This document shows, in pieces, positions 54,638 through 64,000 of a stretch of DNA of 64,000 bases. This DNA comes from Aquarana catesbeiana (lineage: Eukaryota; Chordata; Amphibia; Anura; Ranidae): contig NC_133328.1 of assembly GCF_042186555.1 (NCBI RefSeq), forward strand, positions 494,720,812 through 494,784,811. The letters are read 5' to 3'. The position numbers and the translations under genes are program-made. Under the pieces are notes generated by a model. The model worked only from the letters and a program-made list of their open reading frames with translations. It ran no database searches and was not told where the DNA came from. Position 1 is the stretch's first letter. Every line of letters starts with the position of its first letter.

Positions 54638-54906
54638 AGGGGGAGAGTGTTTTGCACCGGGTGGAGTTCGTAGTGATCGGTGGAAGGTGCATGCGGAGGA
54701 TTGATTTCATGATCACCTGATTTTTTATGTTTTGAACTACACCCTGAACTTTACATCACTACCCTATATAAGGGACTTTCTCCTAAGGGACTTTTCTGTT
54801 ATATGATTTTCCTTTGCATGTGTTGTTGGCCACATATTTCAATTGCTCAACATTAGCGCTGTCTAGTGCGATGATTTAGTCCTATTTTGGATTACTTTAT
54901 AACACA
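54638..54906. repeat. Inverted partner of 49407-49676, in the loop
   Basis: AGGGGGAGAGTGTTTTGCACC to ATTACTTTATAACACA. It contains CCTATATAAGGG, a TATA-like palindrome that could be the PLE promoter. Confidence 0.85.
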
Positions 54907-54953
54907 GTTTTTTACTTTGACGTATTTGGTTTGAGACAGCTGCTTTGCACTTT

Positions 54954-55183
54954 CTTTCGGGTCTCCTCTCTGCTTGACAGGCAAAGTGGAGTTTAATTTC
55001 ATTTATGTGTATATGAATGATATTGTGGTCGCATATCGATGTTTATTCACATGTATGCATTTTTGAATGTTCAATAAGATTTGTATATATATCTTTATTT
55101 ATATCTACATTTTTGGATCAGTGTGGTGACCTGGCGCTGAGTGGTGTTTCTGCAGGTCTGGTGAAACACTTCTATTTTTGCAT
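54954..55183. repeat. Inverted repeat, right arm
   Basis: Reverse complement of 54402-54631. A 65-codon plus frame over it is not coding. Confidence 0.9.
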
Positions 55184-55504
55184 ATCCTCCCACACTGTAG
55201 ACAAGATAAAATGAAGAAAGAGAGCCGAAAACTCTGGTATCCATGTTGTAATTTTATTGGCTACAAAATTATGGCATAAAAAGAAGCTAGCACACTTTGA
55301 TGAGAGCCTTAATCATAGCATATAACATACTGAAACGATAATATGTGAAATTACTGCGCTAACCCAAATAGTGATAAAAGCAACTAACAAAAAAACTGAC
55401 ACAATTTTAAAGAGGATGTATAACAAAATGTAATGTTAAAGTGATGATACAACATATGAAAAGTAAGAATTATCGTACAGTGATGAACCATATAATAATG
55501 TAAT
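55184..55504. other. No gene seen
   Basis: AT-rich. ATGAAGAAAGAGAGCCGAAAACTCTGG-like sequence near 55210 may be a further PLE end. Confidence 0.35.
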
Positions 55505-55919
55505 TGTCAGGGCTGGGCTCAGTCCTTCCTTCTCTGAGCTGGCAACTCAGCTGTCGGCTAATTTCCAGCTCCTATCTCTCCACAGTGACTCACCTGTTGA
55601 TGATATCCTGCTCGTCAGTCCTGCCTACTTAAGATGATGATCTCTGCCTTCACCTTGGTCACATCTCTGGAGACGCTCTCCTGTGTTCCTGTTAAAGACT
55701 TCCTTGGCTGACATTCCTTCTGGCTCCAGATCCTGCTTTCTGTTCTACTACGCTGTTCTCTGGCTCCCTGATGTTTTGGCTTGTCTGACTATCCGTTACG
55801 GTTCCTGAACTCTGGCTATGTTTTGACTACATTTACTCTGTTTACCTTTTTTTTTTATTATTATTAAACAAATGTGATTTAACTGTACTTGTCTCAGTCA
55901 GATTCATGGTTTCTGACAG
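55505..55919 (+). mobile_element. Probable solo LTR
   Basis: 415 bp starting TGTCAGGGCTGGG and ending GGTTTCTGACA, with TG...CA ends and short inverted TGTCAG/CTGACA. It is flanked by GTAAT (55500-55504) and GTGAT (55920-55924), a 4-of-5 target duplication. Pyrimidine-rich, with a T run and ATTATTATTAAAC near the 3' end. No internal domain. The second LTR and body are missing, as after LTR-LTR recombination. Confidence 0.6.
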
Positions 55920-55924
55920 TGATA

Positions 55925-57061
55925 CAATAGAGAAGAACATGTATGATGAAAAATAAAGTGCTAATCAAATAAGAATACGAAATTAAAAGTCCCAAAGGTC
56001 TGAACCAATAATGGATCGTTATATCATAAAGTAAGTTAAAAAATGGAACATGGAAATAGTCCCTCCTTATGATGGAATTAATATTCAGAGGTAGGATGGA
56101 ACAGCCATGACAGCACATACAACACCAGGGATGATACGACCTCCCCCAAAGATAAGGGGTAAATACTCTTACGAAATAAAGTGGACCCACGTGTCAGCGA
56201 CAGTGAATCAATCTCGCTTAGAATGCCAGAGCATGGAACTCCAATATCGAACCCTGGAACTCACACTGATGGAAGTAAAGCTGGAACTCAAATGATGGTC
56301 AATCCAGGTGTAGACACCAAATGCCAGACACTCTCATCCAAAGGAATATGAAAAGAAAAAGATGACTCCATATGGTGTAGATCAAAACGGATGGGTTTTA
56401 TTTAAAATACCAACATCGATCCGTAAATGTAAATATGAAATTGTGATCACAAGATAAAAGCAATATGAGGAGCTAAAAAGGGAAGCTGACGCGTTTCATC
56501 CCAATGGACTTCAACTGGGGCATATAACAGCTCCCCCACATTGCCCATATTTATAGAGAACATGTACAAACAGAATGGAGCAATGAGAGCGACGTGGCTC
56601 CGCACATGGCGCCAAGACAGGAAGCGCTACAGTGGGCGTGAGTTGCACGCCTCATTCCGATAATCCAAGAGCGGAGCAACGCCGGTCACATGGCCGTAAA
56701 CATGACGTCCAAGCCTCATTGTGGCCAAAGCGCAATCTCGTCATCAGTGCTGTGACAAAGTGCGCTCCAAACCTCAGTCAAGTCCACCAAGGAAAGGAAG
56801 TGGTGACTCCACACGGACATATTGGGCCAAGTGTCACCCTAAAATTTGAGGCATATAAAAACATATGTAATATGTATATGTAAGAACAAATTAAAAAATA
56901 TATAAATAAATATATGTATTAGAGGCCCCAATGATGGATGTCTTACAGTCAATACATGGGATCATACATTCATTAAATTCTGAGCTAATAAGAAAAAATA
57001 GCATATTCATATAGATAAACAGTATCTACTGAATGGTAATCGGAAACATGGAATGTAGAAA
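55925..57061. other. No gene; PLE 3' flank
   Basis: AT-rich, with a hammerhead-like relic at 56481-56522. Likely the 3' non-coding part of the degraded PLE that follows on the minus strand. Confidence 0.4.
56481..56522 (-). ncRNA. Degenerate hammerhead-like motif
   Basis: Minus strand: CAGTTGA where CTGATGA is expected, stem II GTCC/GGAT (four pairs with one G-U), then GATGAAACGCGTCAGC. GAAAC and the ACGCGT palindrome are intact. Stem I pairs poorly. Confidence 0.45.
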
Positions 57062-58391
57062 TTAGGCTTGATTAATAAAAGAATTTATATCCCAATCCAC
57101 ATTCATCCCGAACGGTGTATATGACCTGAGTTCATGTATCCAATACGTTTCAAGATGCGAGACCCCACGTAAAAAGGACTCACCTCTCCAATGTGGGACA
57201 AATTTGTCTATTACTTGGAATTGGGTTCCCGTGGGGTACTTTATTATGATGTTTCAAATAATGACGGGGGACGCTATGGTTAATACGACCCTTTTTGATG
57301 CTGGCCAAATGCTCATTGACCCTCACCGAGAGGGTCCTTATGGTACGTTCTACATATTGCTTTTTACAAGGACAAATCAATAGATATACTATGAACCTAG
57401 TGGCAGAGGTAGTAAAGTGTTTCATAGAAAAAGTACGTTGAGTAGTCGTAGACGTAAATGTGTCTGTTTTTTTTACGTCTCCCACACACATTGTGGAGAC
57501 AAACATTACACTTACGACATGGATAATAACCCTTACATTGATGGAAAAAAGAAAGTTTTAGGGAGATCAATAACGTTGGGTGCAATTTGTCCATGTATAG
57601 ACTGAGCTCAAGGTGATACCCCTATTATTGTTGTTAAGAATAGTCATAAAGGCATCCAGAGACTCAAAGTCTCTCCTCCAAAGGAGGAGTATGTCGTCTA
57701 TATACCTAGCCCAGAGAACCAACTCGGGTCTCTTGAGGGCATAGACGACATCCTCCTTCCACTTGTCAATGAACAAGTTTGCCAGACTGGGTTCAAACTT
57801 GGCCCCCATAGCTACACCCCTCTTCTGCAAATAAAATTGGTCACAAAATTAAAAATAGTTATGTTGAGTTGCAAATTTCAAGAGCTCCATGATGAAATTC
57901 CGCTGAATTAAAGGGAGGGCTGTATTTTTTTATAAATAATGCTCAACTGCTGAAAAACCCACATCGTGGGGGATACAGGTGTAAAAAGCAGAAACTGCGT
58001 CCAGTATCAAATCCTCCTGGTATTCAATTATCTGCAGGAGCCTAATAGTGTCCTTGAGATGCGAGGGTATCTGTTTGACCAGTGGTTGAAGATGGAAATC
58101 GACATAACACCCTATTCTGGATGTGACCAAGTCAATCCCACTGACTATGGGGTGTCCAGGGGGATTGACTGTGTCCTTATGCACCTTTGGGAGATAATAC
58201 ATTACCGGGATGCGAGGGGCTAAAGGTACTAAAAAATCGTTCTCCTTGTTTTCCAAAATACCCAAAGCAGAGCCCTCATTAATAAGCTTAATGTGGGCGC
58301 TTTTATAATTAGATGTCGGGTCACTGGGAATCACACTATACGTGCTATGGTCTGAAACAACAGGACATTTATACATACAAACTCTACCCAT
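57062..58391 (-). pseudogene. Degraded Penelope-like RT and GIY-YIG endonuclease
   Basis: Minus-strand pieces in order: ENDFLVPLAPRIPVMYYLPKVHK and NPPGHPIVSGIDLVTSRIG (58391-57930); after breaks QKRGVAMGAKFEPSLANLFIDKW and YIDD in LWARYIDDILLLW (57830-57567); then a Cys-rich CRKCNVCLHNVC. A decayed GIY-YIG follows, FIVYLLICPCKKQYVERTIRTL, where YIG reads YVE. The tail is WIHELRSYTPFGMNVDWDINSF to a stop at 57062. At least three frame changes. It is a different PLE subfamily from the one at 51-54 kb. Confidence 0.88.
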
Positions 58392-59689
58392 AGATAAATT
58401 GGTGTGTTACAATAGCATAATTGACTAATTAAACAATTAAAAACAAAGTCCAAGGAGATAGGGAAAGAGTTGCCGGCTCTCTTTCTGCGTTGCGTCAGGG
58501 TAAAAACCCATATATGCTGGTGGCCCTGGGACAGGGAGAAGATCTGATGCTGGATCCCCAGAGAGGTTAAAAGAGAGGTCCAAATATGAATAAACAAACA
58601 TTAATAAAAATTATAAGGAAGACCGCAGCTGCTGCACAAAGGTATTACAACCTTAAAACAATGAAAAATATATAAAACAGTGCTAGCAGCCTATATCAAG
58701 CAATATACATCTACATCCTAATAAACAATGCCTATTGTATCAATGTTAGGAGAAAACAAAAACATAAAATCTAAAAGTGCTCAGGTGCTTCAGTGAAAAG
58801 TGCAACAGTGCTCCAAAACTTTTGAATTGGTGAAGTGGCTCCCCCTTTGGTGTCCCCACTCACCAAAATTATTGGATCCTCAGCTTCGCAGTCTGGGATC
58901 AAAAAAGCATGGGTCAAATGATCTGGGGATATGCTTGATGGTTCCTCTGTAAAATCTTGCAGGGAGACGTTTTAAGACAGGATGGATATACCACACTCCA
59001 TAGATGGGGAAACAGAGAGAGAACTCATAGTGAAATAACGTTTGGCATCAATTATCTAGCGTATTCAATGCGCAACTTACAGGAATTTTGGCAAAAACAG
59101 GCATCAGTAAAAAAATCATCTGAGTTCACCGCTGATTGGCGTGCGTTCCACAGAGACGGAAATTTGCGTCAATAGTTAACACGAACCGGAAGTACGTTGA
59201 CGCGTTTTGCCCCTCCTCCAGGGCGCCATCAAGGACATCACTTCCGGTCCCATTACAATCTATTTATACCCTAGGGAAGATAGAACCTCCCTCTATGCAG
59301 TAAAAATTGACCAATTACGATCTGTGTATGGAAGACAGACCCTCCCTCTATGCAGTAAAAAATGAACAATTACGATCTGTGCATGGAAGACAGACACTCA
59401 CTTCCCCCTTTTACATAATTTCCTGTTGCCAAATTTAAAACTTTAATAACAACAAACACTTTAAAAGAACAATTTATCTGTCTAGCTATATGACAACAAT
59501 AAAAGCAACTAATGTGATAGACATATGCAAAAGATTTCCAATATATAAAGAACAATGAATAAACATTAATTGAAAAAGGAAGAAAGAAAAATAAAAATAA
59601 AATAAAAATAAATATAAATATAAATAATAATAAATAAAATATAAAAATAAAAAGTTGGAATTCATTAGAAAACAAATAAACAAAACAAT
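58392..59689. other. No gene; PLE 5' flank and AT-rich low complexity
   Basis: Contains a hammerhead-like motif at 59186-59247, a direct duplication of ATGCAGTAAAAATTGACCAATTACGATCTGTG-type sequence around 59296-59385, and A/T-only repeats (AAAATAAAATAAAAATAAAT) at 59577-59660. Confidence 0.5.
59186..59247 (-). ncRNA. Hammerhead-like motif with 8-bp outer stem
   Basis: Minus strand: CCGGAAGT (59247-59240) pairs perfectly with ACTTCCGG (59193-59186). In between are CTTGATGG, a GC-rich imperfect stem II, and CAAAACGCGTC. Box I and GAAA are both altered by one or two bases, so it is likely inactive. It lies 5' of the degraded PLE on the same strand. Confidence 0.4.
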
Positions 59690-62600
59690 TTTTTTTTGAA
59701 AATTGACAATTTTTATTGATTTTCCAAGAAAGTAAAGAATTGACAACATGAGATACAAGGAAATACAGTTTTGTAGCAACAAAAGTATTTCTGCCACAAA
59801 ATCAGCAAACAGTTGATTGATGAAACAAATAAACAACCGTCTAGTTTAACAACCGTCAATTGACAGCATCATTGGATTATTATTCAGATAGTACAGCATT
59901 TATACCTTGTATGACAGAACAAAAAATAAATGGACAAGAGGTAAGAGTGAAATAGAGAACGTAAAAAGGGAAGAAGAGTAGTAGAAAGGGAAGAAGAGAG
60001 GAGAATAGCCATCCGCCTCCAGAGCCCGGAGTCTCTTGAGAGAGAAAAGGGAACCAGTCAGATGCAACAAAGGGTAAGGAGCATTAAGTTATGGGGTTTT
60101 CGAAGAGGACCCATAGTTCCCATATGCGATTATGCTTCTCAAGAGTATCGTTCAGAGAGGCTGTCAGATACTCCATCCTCTTGACATCTCTGATCCTGGA
60201 GTGCAACTCAGACAATGAAGGTGGTTCTCTCTGTTTCCATTTTAAGGCCACCAAACATCGTGCAGCAGTTAGTACATGCAACAAAAGTTTTTTGGACATT
60301 TTAGAGAGAGAGATTGGTGGGAGACCCAACAAAAAGGTCTTCGGATCAAAGGGCACTTCAGCATCAAAGATGGACAGGAGAAGGAAATGTACCATTTGCC
60401 AAAAGGGAATGGTCAAAGGGCAGGTTCAATAGATATGAAATAGCGTCCCCCTATCTTTACAGCATCGCCAACAGCGAGAGTCAGCCGATGGATATATGGA
60501 GTGGAGCAGATCCGGGGTCTGATACCAATGAAACAGAATCTTATATTGATTCTCTTTATAGAGCGTGCAAACAGAGCTCCTAGAGGCCTGAGACCATATG
60601 AGCTGCCACGCATGTGGAGGCAAGTCCACACCTAGGGCCCGCTCCCATTTGTCCATATATGCATGACGAGGTCCATTTGGTGATAAATCCAAGGTTAAAA
60701 GCTGATTTTTTTTTCAAATTCCGATAGAGGGGAAAATTGAAGATTCGGTACCAAAGATTGAGCATAATGTTGTATTTGCAGGTAACTAAAAAAAGCTTGT
60801 TTGGGAATATCAAAGTCGTTTTGTGATCTACAAAAAAATTAAGATCTCAGTGATCGGGTTCTAGGGTCTATCAACTGGCCATAACGGAATAAGGCCTTCT
60901 CCATCCAAAAGTGTGACATCTGTGAGGTCAAGCTGTCTGGGATATTAGGAGTAAATAGAAAGGACCTAACCGTTGAAGAAGGGGTGGTAAGCAGATATGT
61001 CGATTTGGCTCGTCGCCACAACAGGCGTAGAAGGGACATTGGCCCTAATAAATGTAAGCCATCAGTAGGCACATCAGAGCTCCATAACATGGAGTTCGGA
61101 TGAATAGGGGCTAACCACAACTTCTCAATTTGCGTCCAGCCATTGAAAGCATGTAAAGTGCACCAAGAGGCTACAGGGCATAGCTGGGTAGCAAGGTAAT
61201 ATTTGGCTATATTAGGAAATGCTAAGCTGCCCTGACTGCGGGAAGCATATAAAACCGATTTAGCAATCCGGTGCCTCTTATAGTTCCAGAAGAAGTTTAT
61301 CAGGTCACCCTGGAGCCTCTTGAGGTGTGGAGATGGTATAGGTATAGGAAGCGTCTCAAAGAGATATAAGAGCTGGGGTAAAATTGTCATCTTCAGGGTC
61401 GCTAGGCGACCAAAAAGAGACAACTTCAGGGACTTCCATTTGGCCAATGAGGCCCTAATAGAGGTGTATAACTGGGGGAAGTTGGCCTTATAAAGGGTAT
61501 CGTATGTGGGAGTGAGGTGGATCCCGAGGTATTTTAAGGAGGAGGTCTTCCAGGAATAGTTAAATGATTGCGAAAGAACCGCTAATGTCTGATGAGGTAT
61601 ATTAAGGGGGAGGGCTTCTGTTTTAGAGTTATTAATTTAATACCCTGAGAGGGCACTATATCGATCCAGCTCTGAGTGTAGGTTCGGAAGAGAAACATGA
61701 GGTTGTGTCAAGGTGAGGAGGACATCGTCAGCGTATAAGGAAATCTTAAAGTCTCTGGTATGGACTGGGATGCCGTGAATGTTGGTGTTCTCCCTTATAT
61801 GGGCTGCAAGGGGTTCAATACATAAGGCATATAGGAGATGCGAAAGTGGGCAGCCCTGTCAGGTTCCATTTGATATTGGGAAGGTGGGGGATGAGGCGAA
61901 TTGAGTGCGGACTAATGCCGAGGGGGATGAATATAAGTGGGAAATGGCTCTGAGAAAAGGGCTTTCAATTCCGGCTCTGTGGAGAGTTGCAAACAGGAAG
62001 GGCCAGCTCAGCCTATCAAAAACTTTTTCCGCATCAAGACTGAGCAAAAGAGCCTCTAACTTGGTCCTGTTGGCAACTTCCACAAGGTCAATGACCCTTC
62101 GAGTATTGTCCCCTGCTTGGCGAAAAGGGATAAATTCCACCTGATCCTTATGTATCAGCGATGGCATAAAATTGTTTAGCCTATTTGCTAATAACTTCGT
62201 AAAAATGTTCAAATCTGTGTTGAGGAGTGATATAGGTCTGTAATTAGATGGCAGAGTGTGGTCTTTTCCCAGTTTGGGGATCAACATAAGATAGGAAGTT
62301 TGCATATCCCTCGGGACAGGCGTATCAGACAGAAATGAATTAAACAGGGTTGTCATATGGGGAAGTAAGTGCGATAAAAAGGTTTTGTAATAATGGTATG
62401 GTAGTCCATCGGGTCCTGGGGCTTTATTATTCGGCAATGCTTTAATCGTATCAGTGACTTCCTCCTCTGTAATGGCTGCGTTTAGGGTCGTTAAGGCAGA
62501 AGGGGAGAGCTGAGGTAAATCACAGTCCGCTAAGTAGGAATGAATCGTTTGGGATAGGTCAGGCGGGGGAGGGTTATAGGGGACAGTCGGATCATTATAT

Positions 62601-63019
62601 AACGTCGAGTAGTAGTCATGGAAGATCTGGGCAATTTTGGTGGGGTGGGATTGAAGAGTGCCTCTCTCATCCTTAAGAAGAGAAGTTGAGGCGGTTGCCG
62701 CTCGTTCTCGCAGTTGTCTCGCTAGTAGCATATGTGGTTTATTAGCCTTGTCGTAGTATGTCTGTCGTTATAGTGCCTTTTCGATCTCACCTAAATCTAC
62801 ATCCCTTAATCCCGCCCTGACGCTTACAAGTTCTCTAAGGATGTGTAGGGACGGGGAAGATAGCAATCTCTTTTCCAAAAGCTTGAGTTTATCCAATAGA
62901 ACAAGTTGTGTTAGCATTTCTTTTAAGAGCAGTGGAGAGTGAGATGCACTGGCCTCTAAAGACCGCTTTATGGCCCTCCCACAGGGAGGAAGTGGAAACC
63001 TCAGAAGAGTACAAAACAA
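59690..63019 (-). mobile_element. 5'-truncated L1/Tx1-type LINE
   Basis: Minus-strand ORF2 remnant with a 3' end near 59690: AATAAA in ATCAATAAAAATTG and then an A tract (T run 59688-59698 on plus). The endonuclease is absent; the copy begins in the linker before RT. It is a different subfamily from the LINE at 41.7-48.7 kb. Confidence 0.85.
60084..63019 (-). pseudogene. LINE ORF2 remnant (RT to Cys-His tail)
   Basis: The linker LVLLDKLKLLEKRLLSSPSL (63019-62768) leads by frame change into 290 codons (62731-61859) with NNKAPGPDGLPYHYYKTF, NYRPISLLNTDLNIFTKLLANRL, DQVEFIPFRQAGDNTRR and LSLDAEKVFDRLSW (catalytic Asp). A TGA then stands where relatives have Arg before QGCPLS, consistent with CpG decay of CGA. 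Downstream frames give ISLYADDVLLTL, the thumb (KWKSLKLSLFGRLATLKMTI, 61447-60839) and CWRCCKDRGTLFHIYWTC (C-x2-C-x8-H-x4-C), ending at 60084. Non-functional. Confidence 0.88.
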
Positions 63020-63030
63020 ATTTTAACATA

Positions 63031-63145
63031 TTTCCACGATATTTGTTACTATTCGTTACAATTTCATTCGGAGATTCGGATACATCCGAATCTCCAAATA
63101 ACCAAAAATTCATCCGAATTTGTATTCGGACCGAAACTAATTGCA
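63031..63145. repeat. MITE, GATTCGGATACATCC family
   Basis: ATTCGTTACAATTTCATTCGG, GATTCGGATACATCCGAATC (a 20-bp near-palindrome) and CATCCGAATTTGTATTCGG. Same family and orientation as 196-290. It separates two LINE fragments. Confidence 0.65.
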
Positions 63146-63480
63146 TATGTCTTTTATTAATGTTCGTGCCCTTCCCAGGCATAAACCCAGTCTGTTCTGC
63201 ATGAATCACCGTGGATATAACTCCCATTAACAATTTAGAAAAAACCCTTGAGGCTACATTTAGGAGGGAGATCATGTGGTATGAAGTGCATTGAGTTGGC
63301 TCCTTAGTCGGCTAAGGAATTACTACTATAGTTGCTTCTGACATCGAGGCAGGTGATATGCCCTCTCATAAATCCTCATCCAAGGCCTTGTGAAAGATAG
63401 GTGTAAAATCCTTGAATAGGTTTTAAAAAAACTCCACTGGAAGACTGTCGAGTACTGGGGTTTTCCCTTATTGGAGTGAA
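63146..63480 (-). pseudogene. Second L1-type LINE RT fragment
   Basis: Minus strand: GKTPVLDSLPVEFF (relic of GKAPGPDGLPxEFY), ALDEDL, ISPASMSEATIVVIP, SYHMISLLNVASRVFSKLL and EQTGFMPGKGTNINKR (relic of QTGFMPGRxTxxNIR). Several stops. Mammal-like L1 motif style, unlike the adjacent Tx1-type copy. Confidence 0.78.
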
Positions 63481-64000
63481 GTTTTAGCTGTCTGAACCTC
63501 TTCAACAGAGATCAAAGACTATAGGCAATTGTGTTGGGTCAATAAGAGAATGTCAACAAGCCAATAGGGGTCATAATAAAAATACTCATCACAATAATGT
63601 GTGTATAGGTGACAGATGTAGTTTCTGCTTCAGTCTTTAAAAGGCACAAGTCTCTCAGGTAACACCAAAACTTGAAGGAACATTGTCCCAGGAGAGGAGC
63701 ACCAGTGAGGCAGCCAGAAAACATCTATGATAACAACACAGCTGGATAATGCAGCACTGTAATGCAGCATGGATAGATAGCTGGGTAGTGGCCAATGGAA
63801 GACTGTCACAACTGCAACAATATATATCAATAAAGGAGAGGTAGATGAAGCCGAGATCGATACATGGGTAGTCAGACACAGGATACATGAGTAGAAGCAA
63901 ACGGGAGCTCCGAGAACTGTAAAGTTGCTCAGGCAATGCTGGCTGGACTTGGCACATGGTAAGCAAACTGGGAGGTGGGCCAAGAAGTGATGGAAGGAAA
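63481..64000. other. No gene seen
   Basis: Short frames only. No recognised motif or repeat end. Confidence 0.4.

Larger units (their letters stand above)
49407..55183 (-). mobile_element. Penelope-like element (EN+) with inverted terminal copies
   Basis: Minus-strand coding sequence (54372 to 51030) for an N-terminal domain, Penelope RT and a GIY-YIG endonuclease. The ~270-bp segment at 49407-49676 is the inverted copy of 54638-54906, bracketing the element. A 230-bp segment at the 5' end (54402-54631) is inverted again at 54954-55183. Such inverted, partial self-copies are typical of PLEs. A hammerhead-like motif lies 3' of the coding region (50058-50108). Confidence 0.88.

Overview
The window looks like vertebrate nuclear DNA, most probably from a ranid (true) frog. 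It is gene-poor and packed with interspersed repeats: several PIF/Harbinger-type MITEs whose ends read like TGCCCCGTACACACGG, L1/Tx1-type LINEs, Penelope-like elements (PLEs), a tyrosine-recombinase retrotransposon of the Ngaro group, Ty3/gypsy debris, and long G-rich or C-rich minisatellites. The ranid assignment is an inference from remembered repeat families; no search was run.

Layout. 1-9.2 kb: MITEs, fold-backs and a 33-bp minisatellite. If the gene is real, this stretch is intron 1 of the only convincing host-gene piece, a minus-strand first coding exon of a Rab-like GTPase (9256-9382) ending in a canonical splice donor. 9.4-18.6 kb: upstream DNA, more MITEs, a 41-bp minisatellite and a hammerhead-like motif at 14.25 kb. 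18.6-27.2 kb: a G-rich minisatellite split by a structurally complete Ngaro element (20248-26943). 27.2-37.3 kb: fold-backs and MITEs. 37.3-40.2 kb: a decayed Ty3/gypsy element with a Harbinger MITE inserted in its protease region. 41.7-48.7 kb: a nearly full-length but mutated L1-type LINE. 49.4-55.2 kb: a PLE with GIY-YIG endonuclease, surrounded by inverted copies of its own ends. 55.5-55.9 kb: a probable solo LTR. 57.1-58.4 kb: a second, degraded PLE. 59.7-63.5 kb: two further LINE fragments on the minus strand.

The Ngaro element is the highlight. Its repeats are arranged A1-ORFs-B1-A2-spacer-B2, the split direct repeats expected of this group. A1/A2 (206 bp) and B1/B2 (528 bp) look identical by eye, which implies a recent insertion. 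It carries open frames for Gag (CCCH plus CCHC-like zinc fingers), RT-RNase H, tyrosine recombinase (R-H-R-W-Y set visible) and an SGNH hydrolase. The hydrolase frame has no upstream in-frame ATG. It is preceded by a strong 3' splice site that is in phase with a good donor eight codons before the end of Gag, so splicing could remove RT-RH-YR and yield a Gag-hydrolase fusion.

A second theme is a set of hammerhead-ribozyme-like folds (14.25, 37.28, 40.34, 40.68, 50.08, 56.49 and 59.2 kb). Several lie in PLE ends and on the PLE coding strand. I saw no tRNA, rRNA, CRISPR array or prokaryotic gene.
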